A stretch of 41,166 bases of DNA, from contig CARMXJ010000008.1 of assembly GCA_949025205.1 (NCBI GenBank), positions 1 through 41,166 on the forward strand, given 5' to 3'. This DNA comes from an uncultured Bacilli bacterium (GTDB taxonomy: Bacteria; Bacillota_I; Bacilli_A; RF39; UBA660). Shown here piece after piece: positions 1-9,491 of this stretch (within the stretch, counting starts at the first letter, position 1; each line of letters opens with the position of its first letter). The position numbers and the translations under genes are program-made. Under the pieces are notes generated by a model. That model was not told the origin of the DNA. It saw only the letters and a list, made by a program, of their open reading frames with translations, and searched no databases.

Positions 1-55
1 GAGCGCACGCCTGATAAGCGTGAGGTCGGAGGTTCAAGTCCCCCCAGGCCCACCA
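1..55 (+). tRNA. tRNA-Ile (GAT), 5' truncated by window edge
   Basis: The 3' two thirds of a tRNA is visible. The anticodon loop CTGATAA gives anticodon GAT (Ile). The T-arm GGAGGTTCAAGTCCCCC follows, then the acceptor 3' strand, discriminator A and encoded CCA at 53-55. The D-arm and 5' acceptor strand lie left of the window. It sits 4 bases before a tRNA-Glu, so this is the tail of a tRNA operon. Confidence 0.93.
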
Positions 56-59
56 TTTT

Positions 60-136
60 GGCCAGTTGGTGAAGTGGCTTAACACACTGCCCTTTCACGG
101 CAGCATTCACGGGTTCGAATCCCGTACTGGTCACCA
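60..136 (+). tRNA. tRNA-Glu (TTC)
   Basis: Complete cloverleaf. The acceptor strands GGCCAGT and ACTGGTC pair over 7 bp with one G-U. The anticodon stem CTGCC/GGCAG encloses the loop CTTTCAC, giving anticodon TTC (Glu). The T-arm is ACGGGTTCGAATCCCGT and CCA is encoded at 134-136. It is the last gene of the tRNA cluster and is followed directly by a terminator. Confidence 0.96.
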
Positions 137-149
137 TTTTTAGTTATTA

Positions 150-178
150 AACTCGAGTCTCTTAAGATTCGAGTTTTT
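150..178 (+). terminator. Rho-independent terminator of tRNA cluster
   Basis: AACTCGAGTCT and AGATTCGAGTT form an 11-bp stem (one G-U) around the loop CTTA, followed by a run of T. It closes the tRNA operon before the aminopeptidase gene. Confidence 0.9.
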
Positions 179-224
179 ATTACATTATATTCTTCACTAA
201 AAATAGAAAAGGAGTTTAATACAT

Positions 225-1520
225 ATGTTAAAAAAAGAAGATATAAATAATTTTAGAAAGCAATACACCAAAAATACTGCAAACAAAATTAGACAAAGAA
301 TGCTAAATAAAGTTTCTTTAATTGACTTAATTCAAGATGAAAGTACAAAATTAAGCCAAGACTTTAGCATAAACATCAAAACACATGGCATTACGAACCA
401 AGAAGCATCTGGTCGTTGTTGGTCTTTTGCTGCATTAAACATCTTAAGAGAAAAAGTAATCGAAAAATATAATTTAGATAATTTCGAATTATCTGGAAGT
501 TATATTGCTTTTTATGACAAATTAGAACGATTTAATATCTTACTAGAACGTTTAATAACTTACAAAAAGGAAGGAAAAACAGTTTATGATAGATATGTTT
601 CCTCTTTATTAGAAAATGGTCTAACAGATGGTGGCTTTTTTACACAATTTGCAAATCTAATAGAAAAATATGGTTTAGTTCCTAAAAATGTATTTCCAGA
701 AACGAACTCCTCATCTAACACCTATGAAATAAACCAAATCTTATCTAGATTATTGAGAATATTTTATTTAGAATTAGAAAAATGTTCTAGTAATAATGAA
801 GAAAAAATAAAACAAAATTACATGGAAAAAGCATTTAAAATTATTACAAATGTCTATAGCCTTCCACCAGAAAAATTTGATTTTGAATATACAGATAAAA
901 ATGGAAAGTATCATATCGATAGAAATTTATCTCCAAAAGAATTTTATGAAAAATATATAAATATTGATTTATGTCAAGATTATGTTGAAATCACATCTTA
1001 TCAGGATGATGAAATAAAATACAATGCAATTTATGAACAAGAAGAAAGTACGAGAATTAGCGGAAAAAATGATAATGTTACTTTAAATATTCCCAAAAAA
1101 GATTTTCAAAATTTGATTCTAAAACAATTAAAAGCAAAAGAACCGGTTTATTTCTATTGTTCTACCACTTCCAAAAGAATTGATGGCATTTGGATTGATG
1201 TTATGGAAAGGTATGGTGAAATTTTTGATATTAACTTGAAATTAGACAATAACTCTATTTTGAAAACAAATGGAATTACAAACTATCATTGTATGATAAT
1301 TACGGGAGTGAATATCATTGATAAAAAAATTACCAAATGGAAAATAGAAAACAGTTGGGGAAATAAAGTTGGCAATCAAGGTTATTATATTGCAACAAAT
1401 GATTGGGTTAATCATTATATTCATAGAATTGTGATAAATAAAAAATTCTTATCAGCTAAACAACTTGAAATTTTAAATCAAGAGAAAATCAAAATAAATA
1501 AATGGGATGAAAAATTCTAA
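225..1520 (+). CDS. pepC: Aminopeptidase C (bleomycin hydrolase family, peptidase C1B)
   Basis: Cytoplasmic papain-fold cysteine aminopeptidase that trims N-terminal residues from peptides. The 431-residue length fits the PepC/bleomycin hydrolase family (about 440-450). The oxyanion Gln59 and catalytic Cys65 lie in NQEASGRCWSFA, His355 in NYHCMIITGV and Asn376 in IENSWGNK, so the full catalytic set is present. There is no signal peptide. The ATG at 225 has AAAAGGAG about 9 bases upstream. It follows a tRNA terminator and is probably monocistronic or paired with the small membrane gene downstream. Family assignment is firm; the natural substrate is inferred from the family. Confidence 0.93.
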   Translation: MLKKEDINNFRKQYTKNTANKIRQRMLNKVSLIDLIQDESTKLSQDFSINIKTHGITNQEASGRCWSFAALNILREKVIEKYNLDNFELSGSYIAFYDKLERFNILLERLITYKKEGKTVYDRYVSSLLENGLTDGGFFTQFANLIEKYGLVPKNVFPETNSSSNTYEINQILSRLLRIFYLELEKCSSNNEEKIKQNYMEKAFKIITNVYSLPPEKFDFEYTDKNGKYHIDRNLSPKEFYEKYINIDLCQDYVEITSYQDDEIKYNAIYEQEESTRISGKNDNVTLNIPKKDFQNLILKQLKAKEPVYFYCSTTSKRIDGIWIDVMERYGEIFDINLKLDNNSILKTNGITNYHCMIITGVNIIDKKITKWKIENSWGNKVGNQGYYIATNDWVNHYIHRIVINKKFLSAKQLEILNQEKIKINKWDEKF

Positions 1521-1550
1521 AAATGAATATATGTAATTAAATTTGCTGAA

Positions 1551-1979
1551 ATGCAAATTTTTTCTTTTCATAACAGCATAAATTTTAATATGGGAAACAA
1601 CAGTATGGACAGTGAAACTTTAAAAGAGGTGCGTGTTGAAGATTATATATGGATCATATATATCTTTTTAGCCGTGTTTGCTCTTGTTTCCAACCATTAC
1701 GAAAAAGAGTATCTAAAAAAGCATAACAAAAAAGATGAAAGTATATTTAGAACGATTAATACCGAAATATTTATTATTACTTTTATTATTTATATTTATT
1801 TTACTTATATAAATTACAAACATATAAAAAGACTAGACCCTTGCTCTAGTCCTAAAGAAATTTTACTTGCCAATGCTGGTTTGATTGCAGCTATTTTATT
1901 TCTAATCGGTGGTGGAATATCTTTATGGATTAGCATTACCGGAGATAACGAAGATGACTTCTTACTGAACTTCTTTTAA
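1551..1979 (+). CDS. Small three-helix membrane protein of unknown function
   Basis: A 142-residue product not recognised as any named family. Three hydrophobic segments are visible: about residues 33-50 (IWIIYIFLAVFALVS), 72-88 (IFIITFIIYIYFTYI) and 108-128 (GLIAAILFLIGGGISLWIS). A charged loop (KKHNKKDES) lies between the first two. The start is uncertain: no convincing Shine-Dalgarno precedes the ATG at 1551, and in-frame ATGs at 1593 and 1608 would give 128- or 123-residue products that keep all three helices. Its 3' end overlaps the convergent deacetylase gene by 18 bp. A perfect 7-bp inverted repeat (GACTAGA/TCTAGTC) lies inside the reading frame near 1832-1852. Confidence 0.6.
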   Translation: MQIFSFHNSINFNMGNNSMDSETLKEVRVEDYIWIIYIFLAVFALVSNHYEKEYLKKHNKKDESIFRTINTEIFIITFIIYIYFTYINYKHIKRLDPCSSPKEILLANAGLIAAILFLIGGGISLWISITGDNEDDFLLNFF

Positions 1980-3155
1980 ACTCCGATACAAAGAATGTTC
2001 TTCCAAGGAAATTCCTTTTAAATTAGCAAGTTCCGAAATCGTAACAACTTGGTACCCCTCAGCATAAAGTTTAGGAAGAACCTCTGCTACTGCTTCTATT
2101 GTTGTATCATAAATATCGTGCATTAAAATAATATCTCCATCACTTACATGTTCCATAATATGATTGACAATATAATCCTTATTTCGATGTAACCAATCTT
2201 CTGTATCTATATTCCAAGTAATAAAAATCGTATTTAAACTTTCCTTTATACTATTCGTTACATTTCCATAAGGAGGTCTTGTATAAATTAATTCTTGTCC
2301 TGTAATATTCCGATAGATTTCTTTTGTTGTTTCTTCTCCGCTAATAACATCCTCTAACTTTTGCCTTTTCATATTTTTATGTGCGTACGAATGACTTCCA
2401 ATTTCATTTCCTTTATTTAAAACATTTCGAATAACTGCAGCTCCATCTTCCATTCGATTTCCCACCATAAAGAAGGTTGCATGAGCTTTATTTTGTTCCA
2501 ATATATCCACTAATTGATTGGTTTTCTCTCCACTAGGTCCATCATCAAAAGTAAGAGCAATGGATTTTTTATTTTTATCGAGTGTATAGCCATTTTCGTT
2601 TTCGTACTCCTCCACCGCTTCTACTGGGATATCCAAATAATTTTGAATCTCTGCATAAGAAATTCGCAAGAAAGGAGCTTCTGGCAAAGTAAAATCTAGA
2701 ACATAATGATTATAATGAATAACAAGTTCACTTTCTAAAACTTGATAGGTTTTCACAACCTCTTCCCCACTTAAAGCATCTGCAAGAAACTTAGGATACT
2801 TTAAATACAAAAGTTCATGCTCTTTTGTTAAAAAAGCATCTTCACAACCTCTTTTTAAATAAGACAAAAACTCCTTTTCTTCCCCTGTTTCTTTATCTAT
2901 AAAATAACTAGTAAATTCACTTTCTTTTTGAAAAGCAATATACACAAATCGATTTTTAAAAGATTCATTAGCAACTAGCTCTCTATCCTCATTAGATTTT
3001 AATATTTCCTCTACTTTCACTTCTACTTTATTTTGATTTGAAAAAGTCATTTCTGAAAAGCCATCTTCTCTTTTCACAATCATAACAAAAGAAAATAAAA
3101 TAAGCAAAAGAAAAGCTGGTATTATTTTTACATATAAACTATTTACTTCTTTCAT
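1962..3155 (-). CDS. Membrane-anchored polysaccharide deacetylase (NodB domain)
   Basis: Predicted extracytoplasmic carbohydrate esterase family 4 enzyme, most likely an N-deacetylase of peptidoglycan or another wall glycan. An N-terminal membrane anchor (about 9-27) precedes a roughly 150-residue region resembling the DUF3298/RsiV-type domain found before NodB domains in PgdA/PdaC proteins. The NodB domain starts near residue 197. Motif 1 TFDDGP is at 202-207, with catalytic/metal Asp204-Asp205. The metal-binding HSYAH is at 255-259 and RPPYG at 293-297. WNIDTEDW (314-321) and LMHD (344-347) follow. All catalytic motifs are intact. It is convergent with the upstream small membrane gene. The exact glycan substrate cannot be read from sequence. 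Confidence 0.88.
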   Translation of the reverse strand: MKEVNSLYVKIIPAFLLLILFSFVMIVKREDGFSEMTFSNQNKVEVKVEEILKSNEDRELVANESFKNRFVYIAFQKESEFTSYFIDKETGEEKEFLSYLKRGCEDAFLTKEHELLYLKYPKFLADALSGEEVVKTYQVLESELVIHYNHYVLDFTLPEAPFLRISYAEIQNYLDIPVEAVEEYENENGYTLDKNKKSIALTFDDGPSGEKTNQLVDILEQNKAHATFFMVGNRMEDGAAVIRNVLNKGNEIGSHSYAHKNMKRQKLEDVISGEETTKEIYRNITGQELIYTRPPYGNVTNSIKESLNTIFITWNIDTEDWLHRNKDYIVNHIMEHVSDGDIILMHDIYDTTIEAVAEVLPKLYAEGYQVVTISELANLKGISLEEHSLYRSLKEVQ

Positions 3156-3181
3156 ACAACATCACTACTGTTTAGTATACC

Positions 3182-3204
3182 AAAAAAACAACGCTTTACG
3201 CGTT
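3182..3204 (-). terminator. Terminator of ABC exporter gene
   Basis: On the minus strand AACGC-GTAAA-GCGTT forms a 5-bp stem followed by G and seven T. The stem overlaps the stop codon of the ABC gene. The opposite strand also ends in a short T-rich run. Confidence 0.75.
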
Positions 3205-4920
3205 ATTTTTATACAAATCCTGATAAATTTTATTCTTTTTTAATAATTCTTGATGGGTGCCAGAAGCTACAATTTTGCCATTATCCATTACATGAATAAC
3301 ATCTGCATCCAAAATGGTAGACAAACGATGGGCAATTGTTAGAATAGTATGGTCTTTGGAAATCTCATTCACCACCGAAATAATCTTCTCTTGCGACTCA
3401 TTATCTAGTGCGCTGGTTGCTTCATCAAACAAAATAATTTTACTATTTTTAGATAAAGCACGAGCAATGGCAAGTCTTTGCTTTTGACCACCAGATAGAT
3501 TTACTCCACCCTCTCCGATTTTGGTATTATATTTCTTAGGAAGTGATAGAATATAATCATCTATTAAAGCAATCTGACAATACTTACGAACCTCTTTTAA
3601 AGTAATTTTAGGATTTACCATTTTAAAGTTTTCCAAAATCGTTTTATGAAACAAAAATGGGTCTTGCCTGATAATACTAATATTTTTTCGAAGGCTTTCT
3701 TCATCATATTCTTCAAGTGGAATTCCATCTAATAAAACATGACCTTTTGTTGCATCAAAATAACGCAGTAACAAATTAAAAATCGTACTTTTTCCTTGGC
3801 CACTTTTTCCAATAATGGCTATTTTACTATTTTCTTTTATCTCCAAATCAAATCCATCCAAAATCTTCTTTTTATTATCATGGTAATGAAAGGTTACCTT
3901 TTGAAAAGAAATAGTTCCTTTTGGATTTAAATTGTGATAATTTCCAAATAAAACATCTTTATAAAGTTTATTATCCACGACTTCATAAATGCGCTCTACT
4001 GCTACTTTTAATTTTTGATAGTAAGTAGAAAAAGTTGCAAAAGAATTCACTAAATTCATAAAATTATAAATATAATAGCTCATAGCAACTAAAAAAGTTA
4101 AAGAACTTTTCCCAAGTAATATTTCAATAATAATCGTAATAAAGGCAACAACAACTAAAACCTCGTCCAAAACATAAAGTAAAGCATAATAATTTTGTTC
4201 AAATTGAATAGTCTGATTTCGTTTCGTAAACAAATCATTTACAATCTCCTTTAAATTAGAAATAATGTATTTATTAATACCTAAAGCTCTTATTTCTCGT
4301 ATACCATGAATATCTTCATCAACATTTGAAACATAAAAATCATTTTTTTCTTTAATTACTTTTTGCGCTTCCTTTAACTTTGGTTTAAAAGTAGACGTAA
4401 TTTTATAAAGGATAAACAAATAAAGAAGAATTTCTAAAGCAACAACCCAAGAATTAAAAAGAACATAAAAAAATACAAGTAAACTGGTAATAACCCGAAT
4501 TACAATATTTAATAAAGAAGAAATAGAATCCGTTATTGTTTCTGAATCCGTAGTGATTCGATTAATAAATTCCCCACTCGACTTTTCTTCAAATGCTTTG
4601 GTAGGAAGTTGTAAAACTTTATGAAATAAAGTAAAACTGATATCTTCAATCACCGAAAAACTAGCTTTAGTAGAAATAATAACACTAAGCCGACTAAAAA
4701 CAGCATAATTTAAAACACTTAAAAATAAATTGAATAAAAGGGTGATGATAGCAACACGGACAGCCATAACACTAGCAGCATTAATCGCATACCCAGATAA
4801 GTACCCATACGTAACTCCAATTAAACTACTAATAAGAGCCATAATAGCAGCTATAATAATCTTGTTCTTTTCTTTTAATAAAAAGGGCTTTAAAAACCTT
4901 AATATATCTTTATTTGACAT
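3196..4920 (-). CDS. ABC exporter half-transporter (type IV, membrane plus ATPase fusion)
   Basis: A 574-residue protein with an N-terminal six-helix membrane domain (about 20-300) and a C-terminal nucleotide-binding domain. The ATPase motifs are complete: Walker A GKSGQGKS at about 371-378, Q-loop in RQDP, signature LSGGQ at about 475-479, Walker B IILFDEAT and switch His in TIAHR at about 531. It probably works as a homodimer exporting a lipid, drug or peptide; there is no N-terminal C39 peptidase domain. The start is placed at ATG 4920 because AAGGTGAT lies 5 bases upstream, and the longer frame starts at a GTG inside that Shine-Dalgarno. Nothing nearby identifies the substrate. Confidence 0.9.
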   Translation of the reverse strand: MSNKDILRFLKPFLLKEKNKIIIAAIMALISSLIGVTYGYLSGYAINAASVMAVRVAIITLLFNLFLSVLNYAVFSRLSVIISTKASFSVIEDISFTLFHKVLQLPTKAFEEKSSGEFINRITTDSETITDSISSLLNIVIRVITSLLVFFYVLFNSWVVALEILLYLFILYKITSTFKPKLKEAQKVIKEKNDFYVSNVDEDIHGIREIRALGINKYIISNLKEIVNDLFTKRNQTIQFEQNYYALLYVLDEVLVVVAFITIIIEILLGKSSLTFLVAMSYYIYNFMNLVNSFATFSTYYQKLKVAVERIYEVVDNKLYKDVLFGNYHNLNPKGTISFQKVTFHYHDNKKKILDGFDLEIKENSKIAIIGKSGQGKSTIFNLLLRYFDATKGHVLLDGIPLEEYDEESLRKNISIIRQDPFLFHKTILENFKMVNPKITLKEVRKYCQIALIDDYILSLPKKYNTKIGEGGVNLSGGQKQRLAIARALSKNSKIILFDEATSALDNESQEKIISVVNEISKDHTILTIAHRLSTILDADVIHVMDNGKIVASGTHQELLKKNKIYQDLYKNNA

Positions 4921-4985
4921 GCATATCACCTTGCTAGCCCATTATAATAGAAGAAAGAAAAAAAGGCAAGAAAATAGATTGCCCA

Positions 4986-6350
4986 TTACTCGTTATCAAA
5001 AACATATTCTTTAAATTTTTCTGCTTTCTCTTTATAATTTTTAAATTGCTCATAGCTAGAGGCTGCAGGTGACAATAGACAAATCGTTTTTTCTTTTGTC
5101 ACTTTTTTTGCTATCCTAACTGCTTCTTCTAAATTTTTTGCATAAAACACCTTTTCTTTCGAAAGTTTCTTTCCAATAGTAAAACCAGTTGTTGGCATAC
5201 AAATAAAATGTTCAATGGAAGAAAGATTTAAATACTCTATAAATTTAGAGTAGGAAATTCCACGGTCCATTCCTCCAAAAATTAAAGTATTTACATTTTG
5301 TAGCGTTTCTATTGCATCTATAGTAGCCTCTGGAATAGTAGCTACCGTATCCACATAATAAATCACATTTTCTTTCTCTCCGATGTTTTGAAGCCGATAA
5401 GGAAGAGGTTGAAAGTTTCTTACAACGGATAATACCTTTTCATGGTTTAAACAAAGTAACTCCGCTACTACTATCGCCACCACTATATTTTCTAAATTAT
5501 GTACTCCTAGTAAATGTCTTGGCTCTTCTTCATTATAAATCACTTCATTTTGAAAAAAGATAGCATGTTCCTTTTTAAAAACGAGAGAATCTTCTAATCC
5601 TTTTAAATCAATCCGAATACTCTTACTTTTAAATTTTCTTTGCTTAACAATTTCATTTAATGTTTCATTATCCCCACAATACACCATAATATCTTCTTTC
5701 GTTTGATTTTCAAACATATGAAGTTTTATATTATGGTAATGTTCTACTGACCCGGCATGGTCCAAATGGTCCTCAAACAAATTAAGCACCACTCCAATAT
5801 GAGGAGAGACTTTTAAATATTCCAGCTGATGACTAGACATTTCCATAATAAAAAGAGTATCATTATTACACTTTTCTAAAACAGAAAAGACAGGAATCCC
5901 AATATTTCCTACTAAAACAACATTTTCATTTTGAGATTTTATAATTTCATACAATAAAGAAGAAGTTGTACTCTTTCCCTTTGTACCTGTAATGCCAATC
6001 ACTTTATCCCGATGCACCTCTAATAAAAGTTCCATTTGTGAAGTAATTTTATCCTTTATTTTTCGAACATCTTGATTTTTAAAAGAAAACCCTGGAGATT
6101 TTATAATCCAATCATAATTCTCTAAAAGAGAAAAATAATCACTTGTAAGAAACAAAGTAAGATTTTTATCTTGTTTTAAAATCTCTCGTGCTTGTAACTC
6201 GCTATTTTCATCAATAATGGTTAAAGGAACATTTCCCATATACTTTCTTATAAAAAGGTAAGTAGATTCTCCTTCTCTTCCAAAACCTAAAATAACAATT
6301 TTTTTATTTTGTAACTTTTCTACAATTTTCTTTATCATGAAAAAGCGCAT
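4986..6350 (-). CDS. murD: UDP-N-acetylmuramoyl-L-alanine--glutamate ligase (MurD family)
   Basis: Cytoplasmic Mur ligase that adds glutamate to UDP-MurNAc-L-Ala with ATP. It has an N-terminal Rossmann-like UDP-binding domain (LGFGREGEST at 21-30), the ATP loop GTKGKST (122-128), MSSHQLE (171-177) and NLFEDHLDH (190-198). The 454-residue length is normal. The gene overlaps the 3' end of murL, its upstream neighbour, by 35-47 bp depending on which ATG is used (6350 or 6338). Because of that pairing it may be a MurD2-type enzyme taking L-Glu instead of D-Glu. The family is certain; the stereochemistry of the substrate is inferred only. Confidence 0.92.
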   Translation of the reverse strand: MRFFMIKKIVEKLQNKKIVILGFGREGESTYLFIRKYMGNVPLTIIDENSELQAREILKQDKNLTLFLTSDYFSLLENYDWIIKSPGFSFKNQDVRKIKDKITSQMELLLEVHRDKVIGITGTKGKSTTSSLLYEIIKSQNENVVLVGNIGIPVFSVLEKCNNDTLFIMEMSSHQLEYLKVSPHIGVVLNLFEDHLDHAGSVEHYHNIKLHMFENQTKEDIMVYCGDNETLNEIVKQRKFKSKSIRIDLKGLEDSLVFKKEHAIFFQNEVIYNEEEPRHLLGVHNLENIVVAIVVAELLCLNHEKVLSVVRNFQPLPYRLQNIGEKENVIYYVDTVATIPEATIDAIETLQNVNTLIFGGMDRGISYSKFIEYLNLSSIEHFICMPTTGFTIGKKLSKEKVFYAKNLEEAVRIAKKVTKEKTICLLSPAASSYEQFKNYKEKAEKFKEYVFDNE

Positions 6351-7671
6351 CCTTTACTATCTTTTCAAAATGGACATTTAAATTATTCTGGATATCATAC
6401 TTCTCTTCTAATTTTATCTCCAAAGAAGAAAGAGGATAATGTTCTTTGTAATATTTTAATAAAAAAGGAAGTGGTTGTCCTTCAAAATTTTGAATCGTTT
6501 TCGTTATTGCGTAATTTATTTCTTCATAAGTACCTACACAATCAAAAGGTTTATTTTTTCCATACCCTAAAAGTTCTTGGAAAGTCGTAAGAAGTTGTTC
6601 ACTTAGAAACATATCGCTTCCAAAAATAGAAATTAAACGTTCTTTATACAAAAAAGGACTAAGCATACAAAAAGCAAACAAGCATTTTGAACATTCCAAA
6701 CACCAAACCCATGGGTTTTGTTTACTTCCTCGATTACAACTTTTAAATACAGAGTGATATTTTGGCATTTTAGATAGAAGCATACCAATTTGATATTCAT
6801 TTAGTGGACGAAGCAAAGAAAAATATTCGATACCAATTTTAAAATATTTTTGGGTATAATAGCGAAAATCATTTTCAAATTCTAAAGATTTGGAGTATTG
6901 GTGATTGACTTTTGTACCTACTACATTTCCTTCATTTGCACTTGATTCATTTGATAGTACAATGTATTTTTTATCATTTAAATAAGCAGTTAAATAAGAA
7001 ACAAAAGCAACCATAGCAGAAAATGGTGTGTGCCCATTTAAAAAGCCTTCTTGATTTAACTTCAAGATATTTCGAGATAAAGTTCTTTTCACTTTTAAAA
7101 TGTCTTCTTCTTTCAAACCAGCCATCTTGGCACATTCTATCATAACTGACTTGGGATTTATAATAAAGGCAGATTCTTGTTCTTCACTCTTTAACAATTC
7201 TAATGTAACACAAGAATCTTTTCCTCCTCCAATAGCAACCATACATCCATTTCCTACATAATTTTCCTGAATAGAAAGAGAAGGTCCTAAACAAGTAATA
7301 TGCATAAAATTTTCAAAATTGGCTTCTAAATGATTGGTATAAAAAAATTCTCCTAATCCCAAAAAGTACAATTTTTTGAACCAACCCTTTTGTTCTTCAT
7401 TTAAATCTCCACAATTTATAATTACATTTTTAGGACAACAACATTTCCAGTAACTGATTAGCTCTATTAATCCTATATGAAAAGCAAATAAAGATACACA
7501 AGAATTTATCTTTTTATCCTTTTTCTTAGGTATTTCTAAAACAGTCTCAAACGATTCAAGATTTGGGATTTCAAAAAAATAAGTAATTTTTAATTTTTCT
7601 TCTAAATCTTCCATAACATAATCTTTAAAAATAAAAGTATCATATTGTTTTAATTCTTCTTTTGTTTTCAT
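6304..7671 (-). CDS. murL: UDP-MurNAc-L-Ala-L-Glu epimerase (MurL-like)
   Basis: A 455-residue protein with a PP-loop-like AIGGGKDS at 146-153, HTPFSA at 214-219, SNESSANEGN at 240-249, NHQYSKS at 256-262 and a cysteine cluster (SCNRG at 311-315; WCLECSKC at 323-330). This layout is what I recognise as MurL, the enzyme described in Xanthomonas that uses ATP to epimerise the terminal L-Glu of UDP-MurNAc-L-Ala-L-Glu to D-Glu. Its 3' end overlaps murD, strongly suggesting one pathway and translational coupling. The Shine-Dalgarno GAGAGGAAG precedes the ATG. If right, this cell may not need glutamate racemase. Assignment is from remembered motifs and context, not from a search. Confidence 0.75.
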   Translation of the reverse strand: MKTKEELKQYDTFIFKDYVMEDLEEKLKITYFFEIPNLESFETVLEIPKKKDKKINSCVSLFAFHIGLIELISYWKCCCPKNVIINCGDLNEEQKGWFKKLYFLGLGEFFYTNHLEANFENFMHITCLGPSLSIQENYVGNGCMVAIGGGKDSCVTLELLKSEEQESAFIINPKSVMIECAKMAGLKEEDILKVKRTLSRNILKLNQEGFLNGHTPFSAMVAFVSYLTAYLNDKKYIVLSNESSANEGNVVGTKVNHQYSKSLEFENDFRYYTQKYFKIGIEYFSLLRPLNEYQIGMLLSKMPKYHSVFKSCNRGSKQNPWVWCLECSKCLFAFCMLSPFLYKERLISIFGSDMFLSEQLLTTFQELLGYGKNKPFDCVGTYEEINYAITKTIQNFEGQPLPFLLKYYKEHYPLSSLEIKLEEKYDIQNNLNVHFEKIVKDALFHDKENCRKVTK

Positions 7672-7734
7672 AAAGTCTTCCTCTCATTCTAAATCATTGT
7701 ATGAAATAAAATACAACGAATTCTAAAAAATCAT

Positions 7735-9483
7735 TTAATTCATTACTCTTTTAAACATTCTTTCCAAATCATAAATGGAAAATTTAATAATGGTTGGTCT
7801 TCCATGTGGGCAGTTATAAGGATTATCACAAAGCACAAGTTCTTGCAATAACTCTTCTACGGCTTCCATACTAATCCGCATATTGGCTTTAATACTCATC
7901 TTACAAGCTAATGTAATTGCAATATGTTCATTAAATTTAACAGGGTCAAATGCTCCATTATTTTGAATCATAATATCAATAATTTTATGAATGGATTCTT
8001 CTTCATAACCGCTTTTTAACCAAGTCGGGTGCTCTTTGACTACAAAAGTATTGACTCCAAACTCATCAATAACAAATCCCATATTGGTTAAAACATCCTT
8101 ATTTTCTTTTATAGTTAAAAATTCACTAGAAGAAAGTTCAAGTGTAATCGGAAATAAAAGAGAAGTTGTTGTAACCTTTTGGGCCTTTAAAGCAGCTAGA
8201 TACTTTTCGTAGTTTACGCGTTCTTGCGCGGCATGTTGGTCAATTAAATATACCCCTTCTTCGTTTTGAGCAATAATATACGTACCAAGGGCTACTCCAA
8301 CAGGATACAAAACCAAACTTTTTAACTCTTCATTAATGATAACAGGTTCTTCTTTTTTCTCATCATAACTTAAATCCAATGCTACCTGACTGCTCTCTTT
8401 GTACACGTCTTCGCATCTTTCTTCCTCTTTTATGAAATGCTCGACATACTTATTTTTAATCTCATTATATTCCGGTTTTTTAATCGCATCAGGAATTAAC
8501 AAACTATTATATAGTGCATCTTTAATCGTCGTATAAATAAGGTTATATAAATCTGCTATTTTATCAAGCTTAATATCTTGTTTAGTAGGGTGAATATTTA
8601 CATCAATTAAAGTAGGATCTGTATTTATTTTTAAAACCACAATAGGAAACTTTGTGTCTGGCTTATAAGTGTAATACGCATCATTAATCGCTCGATTGAT
8701 ATCATAATTTTTCACCACTCTATCATTTACCATCGTAATAAAGTGATTGCGGTTTGATTTTAAAATCTCTGGTTTACAAACATACCCATACAAATCAAAA
8801 TCATCATTACTCGCCCTAACTTCAATCATCTTAGAAGAAACACCAAGCCCATATATTTCATGAATCGCTTTATGTAAATTTCCACTTCCACTCGTTTTTA
8901 CCAAAACTCTATCATTATTAGACAAAGTAAAAGAAACACCAGGATGAGACAGAGCAATACGTTCAAGTAAAGAAACACATCCCGCAAGTTCCGATGCCTC
9001 CGTTTTTAAATATTTAAGCCGTGCTGGCGTATTGTAAAAAAGGTCCGTAACTGTAATTTCTGTCCCAACTCTTGCATCTGCTATTACATTTTGAAGAAGT
9101 TTTCCCCCTTTTATTTCAATTAAAGTACCTACATCCCCACTAGAAGTTTTTAAAACAACACGAGAAACACTAGCAATAGAAGGAAGAGCCTCGCCTCGAA
9201 ACCCTAAAGTATCAATAAAAAACAAATCATCTTCGCGAATTAACTTACTCGTAGCATGTCTTTGAAAAGCAAGCAAAACATCTTCCTTATCCATACCAAC
9301 GCCATCATCAAGTACACGTACACTCTTTAACCCACCATCCACTAAGGAAACATCAACACTTTTTGCATGGGCATCCAAACTATTTTCTACAAGTTCCTTA
9401 ACAACACTCGATATTTTTTCTACGACTTCTCCAGCTGCTATTTTATTGGCTAGATTTTCATTCATAACCTTTATTTTACTCAT
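7735..9483 (-). CDS. mutL: DNA mismatch repair protein MutL
   Basis: GHKL ATPase that couples mismatch recognition to strand incision. ATP-site motifs: NSLDAH around residue 34, DDGVGM at 59-64 and GFRGEAL at 94-100. The C-terminal endonuclease signature DQHAAQERVNYE (415-426; pattern DQHA-x2-E-x4-E) is present, with ACKMSIKA and CPHGRP (558-563) completing the metal site. It is therefore a nicking MutL of the type found in bacteria without MutH. The 582-residue length is slightly short, with a reduced linker. No mutS is adjacent, although a probable mutS 3' fragment exists at 31663-31776. It lies 8 bases after yqeH, in the same transcription unit. Confidence 0.97.
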   Translation of the reverse strand: MSKIKVMNENLANKIAAGEVVEKISSVVKELVENSLDAHAKSVDVSLVDGGLKSVRVLDDGVGMDKEDVLLAFQRHATSKLIREDDLFFIDTLGFRGEALPSIASVSRVVLKTSSGDVGTLIEIKGGKLLQNVIADARVGTEITVTDLFYNTPARLKYLKTEASELAGCVSLLERIALSHPGVSFTLSNNDRVLVKTSGSGNLHKAIHEIYGLGVSSKMIEVRASNDDFDLYGYVCKPEILKSNRNHFITMVNDRVVKNYDINRAINDAYYTYKPDTKFPIVVLKINTDPTLIDVNIHPTKQDIKLDKIADLYNLIYTTIKDALYNSLLIPDAIKKPEYNEIKNKYVEHFIKEEERCEDVYKESSQVALDLSYDEKKEEPVIINEELKSLVLYPVGVALGTYIIAQNEEGVYLIDQHAAQERVNYEKYLAALKAQKVTTTSLLFPITLELSSSEFLTIKENKDVLTNMGFVIDEFGVNTFVVKEHPTWLKSGYEEESIHKIIDIMIQNNGAFDPVKFNEHIAITLACKMSIKANMRISMEAVEELLQELVLCDNPYNCPHGRPTIIKFSIYDLERMFKRVMN

Positions 9484-9491
9484 AACTTCTA

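Noticed and set aside
1832..1852. GACTAGA/TCTAGTC inverted repeat as a terminator
   Set aside because: Lies inside a reading frame and is not followed by a T run.
4730..5014. 94-residue plus-strand ORF over the ABC gene start
   Set aside because: Antisense to the membrane domain of a well-supported ABC exporter; no ribosome-binding site and no family features.
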